A stretch of 64,000 nucleotides of DNA from Epiperipatus broadwayi. Lineage: Eukaryota; Onychophora; Udeonychophora; Euonychophora; Peripatidae. Of this stretch, positions 11,601 to 23,600 are shown in pieces. The notes beneath the pieces are model-generated. The model was not told the origin of the DNA. It worked only from the letters and a program-made list of their open reading frames with translations, and searched no databases. Position numbers and translations under genes: made by a program. Every line of letters starts with the position of its first letter. The first letter of the stretch is position 1. The DNA is taken from assembly GCA_028023455.1 (NCBI GenBank), contig JAQFVV010012510.1:3391420-3455419 (forward strand). The letters run 5' to 3'.

Positions 11601-14600
11601 TTAAATGTGCTAAAAAATGAGCAAAAAGAACTGAAGTTAAATCTATCACATCTTTAATGACATATTAGTATTTTATGGTTATTCATTGCCAATGGGATTT
11701 GCATACCATTTCAATGTGAGATAAAGTCATCCACTCTGAAGATATTAATTGATAAAATTAAGTAAAACAAATATAGATATATAAAAAAAATACAACCAAT
11801 AAAAACAAAGTGAATGTAATTTAAAATTTTACTGTGTAATATAAACTAATAAAAACATAAACAATCCAAATGGATAGTATAAATTCATCACATAATAAAA
11901 AATAATGGCACAATACTAAGCAATGTCTCAATATAATGTGTAATAAAAATGGAGACAATGCAAAAAAAAAAAAGATTGGAAAAACGATGTTAAAATCAAT
12001 ATATATACAAATACAAAAACTGTATTAAAAGCAAAGCTTTATTAACAACAAAAATACTGTAGTACTTAGCATGCTTTTGACATTCCCAGAGATAAAGCGT
12101 TCATAAATTTTGCTCATTATAGCGTTAAAATTAATGCAACTATAAAAAAGTATATATATCATTCATTGTTGGTTTTTGTTTAATTTGCAAAAATAAATCT
12201 AAAAAGTTAGATTTAAAATAAGTTTATCTGAAACAGAGTCCGATTGTCAATCATATCTATGTGATAGCTAGAATGTATGGATTAGAATTTATAATTAACT
12301 GCAAAATGTATGACAAGATATTGTTTACAAAAATAAATTTAAAATATTAATTTTAAAATTACTTTCTTTGAAAACAAACTTTTTTTTTTTTCAATTGTTT
12401 ATTTTATTTTGTATAATTTTTGATTAATATAACCTTCAATATGTGTTTGGAGTGCTTATTTCACTTCCGCCATTTGTATCCTATTTCAGTCTATGATTAG
12501 TGTTGTTCTTTTGTTCAGCTATCTGAGATTGTGCTGCTGCTAGTGATCAAATTAATAAACACGCATTATGATTTGTTTCCATGTTATATTTTATAATCTA
12601 CTGTTACTTAATGAATTTTATTACTATTTATTGTCAAAAAATCATGCAAGAAAAGTAAAATTCCAAGGCAGATGGGAATCAGATGATTTGATTCAAACAA
12701 GAATAAATAAAATTCAATGTCCTGTTTGCAGGCAAATTTTGTCACTGACTAGAGAACATAATGTGAAACAGCATTACATTACACAAAATAAAAAATTGAG
12801 ATGTATATTGGAAAATCAAGAAGTACCAATATTGCAAAACCCAAGAAATTGATGACCAAACAAGTTTTCTTTGCAAAAATAAATACTGCACAAAGTTCTA
12901 GAACTTGTTGCTTCATGAAAAATAGCACTGCAGTTAGCAAGAGCCAAAAAGTCTTTTAGCAATGGTATGATAGTGAAGAAATGTATGATTAAAATGGCAG
13001 AACAATTTCATGATCTCAAATTATCTAAGAAGTTCAAAACAGCTGCATTGTCTCGTCAAGACTCTCATAAGATGTATAGGACATGTGGATCAATATATTT
13101 CAAAAAATTTGAGTAATTCAACAGCAAAATAGGAGTACTTTTCGTTGTGCCTGGATGAAAGCACTGAATAAACAGACGTAAGTCAACTTTTAATTTTTGT
13201 TTAAACTATTCAGGAAGACTTTATTATTAATGAAGAGATGCTCAGTCTTGTATCTTTACATAGGACGACCAAAGGTATTGACATTTTCAAAGCAGTTCAA
13301 AAAACTATAGAGGATTTGAAGTTGTAATTATAAATTTATTAAACGCACATTGATTACGTAAGTAATATTTACTGAGGCTATAACCTCGATAATATGCGTA
13401 AGCTTGTGGTTAAAACACCTGTAGAGGTCCCTACTATCGTATTTTATACGCATATTATCGAGGTTATAGAGGATTTGATAAATATTCCTGCATTCTAAGA
13501 CAGAGGCAAAGCTATAATTGGGACTGGTGTTGGCTTTTGTGGACTACTTAAACAGACTAATATTAACTACCCTCCAATTCATTTGCATAATTCACCAAAG
13601 AGCACTCTGTGGGAGGAAATCTCCATATCAAGTCAATGCTATGAAAGTGGCTGTAAATTAACTAATATTACATGAGGAGGTAATAGATCTCTGACTCATC
13701 AAAAGTTTCATTGTTTCTTGAGCAAATTTGATGCTGCATATGGCGATTTACTTTTCCATTGTGATATTTGCTGATTGAATGCTGGGAAATGTTTGGAACA
13801 TTTTTTTCTCATTCAAAAAAAAACAAAAACACTCATATTTCTTAAAAATGAGATGATGAAGTCTGACACAACAGAACTTGAAAATCAAATGTAAGATCTC
13901 ATATTTTTATTAGATCTTGCATTTATAACAGATAAGAATAAATATTTGAATGAGTTAAACTTAAAACTGCAGGGAAAACAACATAATATTGCTACCTTAT
14001 ATTGCCATTTGAACAGCTTTATAAGTAAATTTAAGCTTTTCAAAGCAGCATTGTCTAATAACATTTTCTTTTCTTCCAAATTCCTAAAAATTATTTTGAA
14101 GAAATGAAGACTTCTAAGGGACATCATTTACAGCTTATGTAAAATATATTGAAGAAGTCTTTGCAGATTTTGAGAATTGATTTGATTTTTGAAAATGCAA
14201 GATCTGATCTTCAGCTGGAGTTATGTGATTTTCAATCAAACCTTTTTTATATTTGCAAAAGTGAAAAAGAATAAGATTTTTTAAAATTATTACCAAGAGA
14301 GAGATATACAAAATTGAGGAATTTTGGACTCAAGATGTATTCAGTGCTTGAGAGCACACATTTTTCTGAAAGCACTTTTTCAACATTGAAAGTGATTAAA
14401 TCAAAGTATAGATGTTCGTTAACAGATAAGTCTTTTTCAAATTTACTGTGATTGGCAACTATGATTATAGAGATTGATTTAGATAATTTAGTCAATGAAG
14501 CTGAACTATTGCAAAGTTCTCATTAAAATGAAATAATTATCGCATCTTTTCTACTGTCTAAACAAAATTTTTATAAGTATTGTGACTTTATTTATGAAAT

Positions 14601-17600
14601 TTTAGTGTTTGCTAAACTTAACTAAAAATAAAATTCTCAAATAATTTAATATACATATGTTACATGTATTCTGCATATGACCCTCGGATCTTTTTTTTTT
14701 AATGCAGCCCTCATATTGCTTAAGATTGGAAAACCCTGGTATTATATTATGAATATTATTAAAAATTTATGTGTAGGAATTTGGCTATTGCTAAGATCCA
14801 GAGTTAAAATCTTATATATGTATGTAATTAATATAGGTATTAAGTCAACAAACAAAATTAATTTTTACCTTAACTTTAAAGTAGTCATCTTCTGAGAACT
14901 TCCCTGTAGTAACTGGAGCAACAGGAATATATCCCTTAAGTTTTTCTCCTGATTCCATTAGAAAAGGCAGGCTGAAAGTGCCACTCATGGATGGACTAAC
15001 AAGAACTGGTTTATCCAGTTTTAAAACAGTTAATATCTCATTAAGAAAATTTGCTCTTTTTTCCATAGGAAAACTATCTCCACCTGTTTTACCATAGCCT
15101 AAAACAAATATGATATACATAATATATAAACAAACAAACAATTTGCCACAAATAATATTTAAGAAATGCCATTAAAACAATAGTTAGAAAAGCTAATGTT
15201 AAATGCCACAGAAAGGTAACAGATAACTTTTTTAGTTAGACATCAGTTGCCATCATTCTCAATTTGATAATTAAGACCAATCCTTATATAAATCTAATTT
15301 TTTTTTAATATTTATTGCAAAGTATAAACATGTTTCTAAGTTAGATTCATACAAATTCTCTTTAAACAAATACAATTGTCAGTATCAGATCAAAACAGGT
15401 AATGTAAAAAAGCTATGTTATAATACTAATATGCATAAATATATATGACATTTAAACAAACAACATGTAATATTATAATGATGAAGTGCCATTAAACCAA
15501 TCATGTGAAATGATATTTTGCATTAAACATTGAAGATTTGTCAGTCTTCACATGATCCCCATTCTTTATGCTTCCACAAGCTCTTTTTCACAGAGGTAAA
15601 ACTCTCCATACAGTAGCGCCACTCAGTGCAAGCTATAGTAATCAATGGATGCAGAAAGGTTTGTACATAAAATCCCTATCTAGTGCCTCAATGGGGATAT
15701 TGGATGAGAGGCACTAGATAGGGATTTTATGCACCAACCTTTCTGCATACATTGATTACTCTGGCTTGCACTGAATGGCGCTACTGTATGTGATTTGTCA
15801 ATCTAGAAGATTTAGACTTAATTATTAAATTTAAAATGACAAAAGCTGACATCGAGTTAATGAAGTGATCTAGATAAAACTGTGAGAAGGCCTTGTGTTA
15901 TTTTATATTTATTTTATCATAGTTTTAGTTTGCAGTATTTGAAGAATTCACTTCGTAAATATGCACACACACACATAGAGAAAGTGCCAAAACTCTGACC
16001 CTACAGATAATTTATTATAATTTTATATTTTTTTGAGCAGACTGATGCACTATACAAATGTTGAATGAACATATATTGCTCTCTTGTATACTAAGGGAAA
16101 GGATTTCATAACAATTAATTGCAAAAAAGTTTATGCTAAATATCTCAAGAAATAACCATTGTTACGTGGTCTATAAAAAAAATATTTTCAGACAAATGAT
16201 TTGGATAATGTGACTGCAACAAAGTTTATAGAAATTAATTGTTCATATCAAATGATTTACAAGTGATAGGTAATTATAATTAATAGTTATAATTTTTAAA
16301 TATCTGTAATTGTAAAGTGGAAGTAACAGTAGATCCCTAAGATAGAATAGTGTCATTCTTTTCATTAGTTTTTGACATTACGTAACTTAGTGGGAGGTAG
16401 TTCCTTCCACTTTGCAACTACAAATAATAGGTAATGTAAATGGCTATTACATTACAATTTACCAACATGACAGAAAAACATTGATTTTACTTAGAGTTCA
16501 AAAGTCATGTTGTCAATGAGTAAAGAAAAGATCAAGTAAAAATGGCAACCAATTTAAGCATGTAATTTATTAAACAAACTGCCTACAGGGCCTGCCTTTT
16601 GTTACATCATAATATATATATTGTAACGAGCACAGACGACGTTACATTATTATTTTTTTATTATTAAACATTAAAATAAAAAGTTCGCATTTAAAATTTT
16701 TTTTTTAAGACAGAAAAATTGAAAATAAATTCTACCTTAAACTCGTATATATATAAATCGCACAGATGAGAAAAATTATTAAAATAAACCTTTATTAAAG
16801 AAAAAGTATTTTAAAACTAAATTTTAAAAAGATTTGGAGATAAAATTATATCTTTAAATTTATCTTTAAATATATCTTTGGATTTGGAAAACAGGTTAAT
16901 TAATGTTATGGAAATGATTATTTTAATTAGTCCAAGTGAACAAGCCCTTGGGCATTTAAATGTATAAACAACGGTCAGATAGGAAAACAATAGAAACTTT
17001 TAGCAAATAAAAAGAAATCCCTATGGAATTGGACCTCAGTGAAAAGACCACCATCATCGATGATGTAATGTTGAGTCAATCCTTAAGATTAACCTTTTAA
17101 CCGCTAATTATATTATTGGTTGTATGAGGTAAAAATCAAATCTTTTAATTGGCCAACTCACAAACTGAAGACAAAGCCTATTGTTAAAACATATTCGCCT
17201 ATAATATTAAATTCAACTCAGATACGTTTATAAGAAGTATATTACTAATTTTTCAGGTTATGAAGAGAACGAAAGTTCTTTCAAAAATAAATTGCTATTT
17301 ATTTATTCTAAAATATTCAATTTCGGCAACATAAAAGCTATAATATAAACAAAAAGGTCGACTTTTACGTTATAGAAAAGTAAATATTTCTTTTAAATAT
17401 TTCTTTAATATTTTTACTAAAATCTTCAATATTTTTCGAAAATAATTTTGTTTTTTTAGTATTCTCTCTGAAAATAATTTGTAATTTCTCAAAATATTCT
17501 TTTATAATAATTTAAATCATGTTCGAAATGAAAATCTCAGCGTTTTTCTTTATTTTCTTTGATCAGGCGGTTTCTTTGTTCTTTCCAGCCAATCAGAATG

Positions 17601-20600
17601 TCTTTTTCGGCTGAGAGCATGCTAAGAACCAATCAAAACTCATGTTCTTTCTTTGTTTAGGTTTAAATGCGTTTTTTTTATTTTTTACTTGTAAAATAAA
17701 TCGGAAGAGGTCACCATCTTACAGAACTTTTAAAAACCTATTCAAAACCTATCAAACGAATTTTTTAGCATAAGAACTGGCAGAGTTAGAGTGACGTCAG
17801 ATGTCTACGAGGAGCTTCGTAAGAAACAGTCTTTTGGTTAATATAAAAGGAAAAGTTGGAAATTATTATAGTTTATTAAGAGAGGACTGAGATGTGTTAA
17901 GTCAGAGAGTTGGAGGTGAAGGGATTGAAAGACGCACTTTCAATTCCTTCAGTTGTTATAAAAATGGAAAAATGAAACATCACTTTTCTTATACTGAGGA
18001 CAACAGGATCGTCGGAGGATTTAATGTGGATTCCAAACGGCATGCAATGAATAAAGAGGAACGTTGAAAAAAAAATCGTAAGAACTTTAAAAACATTTTG
18101 AAACACTAAAAACTTTAAAATATAAACTTTCTCAGTCTTTAATTTATAAGAAATAGAATCCTATCTGACCAACGTTATTTATTAATTAGTTATAATTTTA
18201 TTTAATATATTTCTTTTGTACAATCATTTCCATTTAGTTTTTTTTTGTTCTTTAAGTTTATTATGATTTCTGTTTTCCGATAAATTAAAATATATCAATG
18301 TTAAACTTAAGTCGGGCATGAATGGCTGTATAGATTTGTAAAGTTATATTAGGGGAGGGTAATCTTAGGTTATTTATTTCATAGTTAAATTGGGTCAATG
18401 GATTGGATATATTGGTGTAGTTAGTGGATGTAATGCAAGATTCGCTACGGGCAGAATTGTTTATATACGCTGCACTCACCCGTTTGCCTATGGAAGGAAT
18501 TATAAGTCGGAGACCGCAGTTCCTTTCTATGGAGTTTTTTTTTATTGCTCTTGTCATATAGATGTAGTATTCCTATCTGATGAGAGGCAATTTCTTCTCT
18601 TAACTTTTTGTGCTGCCGTATTTCGTATTACATTGAATACATCGATATATCAGATGAATTGGCATTAGTTCGACTGCGAACTTTTGGCCTAAGGTTAAAT
18701 AAGGATAGAATATTTTCTTTTCAAATGCAAATCTATGTAGTCTATTCATACTCGACACTAAATAAAAATGCATTAAATTTAAGTTGTTTATAGACGCTTG
18801 CATGGATTGGTTATCGGTTAATTATGTTTTGGGTATTCATATTTGATCAAAATATATAGACATTCGATAAATAATGATACCTTACGGTGAGTATCTAAAA
18901 TGTATTTATTCGGATGTCTTTTAAGTTATTGGTGTCAATGCAAGCATCTTATATGTGAATGCTAATGGGTTACTTATAAATTTCCCTCTGCAATTGACGG
19001 TATCAATGACTTTATATTTTGATCGTTTATGTTTATTTTGAAATGTCTTTAACCGTGAAATCTATGTAACCGATCTCTACTCAACATGTTTTAAAACAAA
19101 CTTTTTTAAATCCATTTGTGCGAACTAATAATAGTATAAAATTTAAAATGTAAATTAAAAATCTAAAATAAAAATTAAAAATAAAGTTAAATATTAAAGT
19201 AAACATATTAAAATAAAAATGTTAAATGTTATATATATGTGTGCATAAATAAATTTTTGTATGTTAATTACTGGCAGCGGCTTATTTTATTCTTTTTTAT
19301 ATATTCTTAGATAAGAATTTATATTATATTATTTAATCTCTGCTACTCCTTGAGCTAGTGACTTGGGCTAATGACCGGACTCAAAATTTAAAAAAAAAAA
19401 AAAATTTTTTTTTTTTTTTGACTTACATATCTGCCTACTTTATAAATTTTTCTAAGTTCAAATGCCTAGATGGCGCCCTGTAGTGTAGATGACGTTAAGC
19501 TCTTTCTCCGGATCGTTATAATATATTTATTTTTTTACAAAAATTTCAATATTAAATATTTGTGTATATAAAATTATTAAGTTTGTACCTACAAAGACAT
19601 TAACTACCAGTGTTTTAATAATATATAATCATAAATAAATCAAATGGAATTAGCAATAAAAGCCTGACTTTAAACTTTGTTAATCATCAAATGAGATTTA
19701 AATTTCCAAGTGCAAACATAATAGACTGGGAATTAAATACTACTATCAAAAAACATCGATGCCAATTCTCATTCAATCCAACTTCAAATGGCAATGGCCA
19801 ATAGTAAATTGGATCTTTCTTCTTTTTTTTCAATTATTTGGCTTGGGTATACTATAATGAATTAAACCTTATTTCCTCTTGAAGAAATTGCAAGTCAAAA
19901 CAATTGAATCTTAACAGTCAGATATCATAAGTTTTATATTTTAAAACAATTATTATTGTACTAGAAGATTTCAGCACATTGCTTTTGCCTATTGTAGCTT
20001 TCCATTATATTTTGTTATCCGCCTTATCTTTTGTAAGAACATAATATGAAAGTAATACCATTAAAATAATTTTTATAGTATAAATAGGGTTTGTTTCTCG
20101 ACCAGGCTCAAATTCATCGAAGAGTACTTTAATTAGGACTTCATATGACAGATGCATAAATAAATAAATAAATTCAATATCATTATATCCAGCTAGTTGA
20201 AGAAAATACTGACTGATCATTTGATCTTTCTGTTGTGTTTTTAGAATAATATGAAACCTTGTTAAATTTTTCCAATACATTTATATTAGGAAAATAAGAA
20301 CTTCATGTCTCACTCCGTATAATAAATTTGATAGAATAACAGTTTCCTGTATAAAACTAATTTATTTCGTGTACTTTTTATGTCACTGTGATGAAATTAC
20401 CTTATCTTTTAACTTACTGAATGCCCTAACAACACCCTGGAGTCTGTATCACAACTCATCATCCAAGTTTACTTTTTAGTCAAGCTAAACAAGATTAATG
20501 AAACTGTCTTTACATTAATATAGTGCTACTACATGCGATCCTTTTTGGGAATACAATAATGAATATTTTTGGCACAATCACTGGGAAATTCCATTTTAAA

Positions 20601-23600
20601 TTGTATAATGGAAAATCTACTCACTATCTTTACATTTTGTATGTTTTCTTTCTCAATTTCCATCTCAACCATAGATTAGCTAAGTATATTGATTCTTATC
20701 TTAGAATCACTCATAATTTCTGCTTCTATTATCACCTCAATTATAAGAAAAATCAATATATTAATATAAAAATTCATCCATTTACATAAATCTATTCGTG
20801 TTTGATGCTATTGCTTCTTCCACATCTTTAAAAAAATTTAAATATCATCTTATTGCATAAGAAAGAAGACAAAATCCATCTTCTCATCAACCATCTCTTT
20901 TTCCTAGAACTTCATAATGTTTTTTTAAATTAAGTTTTCCTATTTCATCTTAATTTTCTTTAGTACTGCTAGATTATATATTCTATATTAATTAGAATTT
21001 ATACTTATCAATTAAATTATTTTCCTACAATTTATTATTCCTCTTCCTGTCATAAAAACTGTCTCATGGCAAATCCAATTGTTTTATCTCATGGGAAATG
21101 GAGTTTATTTCATCGTGCCTCCCATTTCTGGATTTAACCAACACTAATTCTATCTAACTCAATAAATTTTATGTCATCATCAACATTGATAAAACTATAA
21201 ATGAAAATTGTATATGTTGGATTTCCATTATTAGAATTTACTGTTAACGTCTTTAGAAAAATTCAAATCTTATTTAAACTTTTCAAATACATTTAACTAT
21301 TAAAGCAATCTATGTGCTATTACTTATAACTGAATGTATTTTAAACCTTTAAATAAAGTTTGAATTTTTCTAAAGACATTAGCAATAAATTCTAAATGTT
21401 GAAAATAATTCACCATATAATTTACAAGTAAAATGCCATTATTACAAGCTTTCAGACAAACATAAATGAAAATGTTGGAAGTTGCCTTGAATTTAAGCAA
21501 AACTCTTAAATGGGTTTTTTTTTAATCATTACTGACCTCATTGAAAAAATTAAAAGACTGAAATGGAGTTGGGCTGGACAATTGAAATTTTAAACTGGAT
21601 TCCAAGAGATTGTAAAAGACCCAGAAAGAGGCCACATGTGAGATGGATGGATGAAATAAAAAAGTGTGCAGGGGTGGTGTGGAGAAGAGAAGCTAAAGAT
21701 AGGAAAAGATGGATTGAACTTGGAGATACCTTCATCCTGCAGTGGACTGATAATGGTTGATGATGATGATGATGAAAAAAATACTATTTCTTATTATATC
21801 TACTTCTATCATGCTAGATTAAAGTCTAATGCTGTAAGAGAAAACTTCTGTCTATAATACAAAGTAAACAAAAAATAAATTTACTTACGATTAAAATATC
21901 TAAAATTTATTATTTTCTTCTTAACAAATATGTTTATCACTTAGGATTTATTTATAAATGCTCTCATTTTCTGGAAAATGCTCTTTTTATTTCATAAGAC
22001 TTACATATATTCATTACATTTGTGGTTATGATTCTTTTTATTCAAGAATCAGTATCTACCAGTCTTGTATCATCTAAATCTGATACTATCTGTTCTAGAT
22101 CATACATGATATATATATTTTTATTTTTATCTTCTACCAGAATAAGAATTTTCTATTCTTTTTGCATGCTCTTATTTTTCATGAGCAGACATGCAATTAT
22201 TTACATAAACATTAAACTTTGGCCCAATAACAAAGCAATTTTAAGGTAAGGATTTCTTTTTTAATAATGCTGATATTATAATACTTCTTTTTAATACAAA
22301 TATGTCACTCACCTGTTATGTTTTTTATATTCAACAAAATATAAAAGAAAGCTTTTAATATTTTCTAGAACATATATTATTTTTGGCCACCAGTCGTTGC
22401 ACCAATGCTTTAGTTCTCACTACTCCAGGGTGGCCTTTATATAACAGTTACAATACTGCAGGTGGTATTATCGTTTTATCCCCCATTATTAGACATCCCT
22501 TGCATACTGACAGCCTTTCTCTGTTTATCCAAAGCCCTTGATTAACATAGCTCTGTTTTGCTTTAGGCCATCCTTCTGTAATCCACTTGCTTAGTACCTG
22601 GTATCCCTGATTTTCTTTTGTCCACTTCCCTACTATTTCACTGTTTAATACGCTTGATTTTATGCTATCAATATAGTTCATCTCTGTTTCTGAATTTATA
22701 GGTTCCAGTCTATCTGGGCATCTATCCGCATGTATGATGTCTTTTCCTTTTTTGTAGTATAACTTATAATCATATGTGGCAAAATATTCCACCAGCGTAA
22801 CATCCTCAGACTTATGGGTTTGGACATTACTTTCTTATGGGCAAAAATACCTAGTAATGGCTTATGGTCCTTGAAAATTTCAAAACTTCTACCCCATATG
22901 TACTGGTGAAATTTTATACTTGCAAATACTATGGCCAATGCTTCTTTATCAATTTGGCTGTAGTTTTTTTTCTATATTTGAGAGGGTGCATAAAGCGTAA
23001 GCTACTGGCTATTCACCCTAATCACTAGGGTGTGCTAACACTGCCCCTCCCCCATACTCAGAAGTATCAGTAGTTATTTGCAGTTTTTTCTCAGTCATAT
23101 TGCACTAATAGCCTATCTGGCATTAAAAGTGCCTTTGTTTTCCCAAAACCTATTTCTTGTGTCTGAGTCCACTGTCATTTGTGATCTTTTCTAAGCAGAT
23201 CATATAATGGTTTAGCTACTATTGCTTTGTTGTTTAAGAAAGGTTCGTAAAAATTTACCAATCCTAGAAACGCTTGCAATTGTTTTACGTTCTAGGGTTT
23301 ATTTGCATTTTTTACAGGTATGACTTTATCTGGGCATAGCTTTTTTCCTTTATCCAAAATGATGTGGCCTAAAAAACATTGTTGAGTTTGCCACACACAT
23401 TTTTCCTCATTCATCTTAATACCTGCCCTACTTAGTCTTTCGCAAACATTTAATACTCTGTCCTTTAACTCTTTTACTGGCACTGCAGTAATTAGGATAT
23501 TATCCAAATATGGTATGACTCCTTTTAAATCATTTAGAATGTGGTCAATTTTCATTTGGAAAATGTTGGGAGCAGTGGAGATTCCAAATGGCAGTCTATT

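Larger units (their letters stand above)
11086..14738 (+). mobile_element. Decayed hAT transposon (Charlie/GTF2IRD2-like)
   Basis: The interior carries a broken hAT transposase. The ends resemble the CAGGG...GGCCC termini of hAT-Charlie elements. The left end reads CAAAGCTATTCAAATTGCAG then GCCCTGGGTTACATG; the right end, read inward, is CAGGGTTTTCCAATC and then GAGGGCTGCA. The eight bases at 11080-11087 (GTATTACA) and 14739-14746 (GTATTATA) agree at seven positions. This is consistent with the 8 bp duplication of the hAT superfamily, although the left boundary is uncertain by a few bases. A repeat family 2 copy (11350-11457) and a 145 bp element (13320-13464) are nested inside. Confidence 0.7.

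Noticed and set aside
12568-12852. Plus ORF of 94 residues as an independent zinc-finger gene
   Set aside because: It continues, across stops, into clear hAT transposase blocks, so it is the first piece of a transposon pseudogene.
18285-18557. Minus ORF of 90 residues in element A as a gene
   Set aside because: It is antisense to the element's orientation. I saw no equivalent continuous frame conserved in element B.
20005-20280. Minus ORF of 91 residues with hydrophobic stretches
   Set aside because: No recognised domain, no conserved motif, no splice context. Hydrophobic runs are expected from TTT/ATT-rich codons in such AT-rich DNA.
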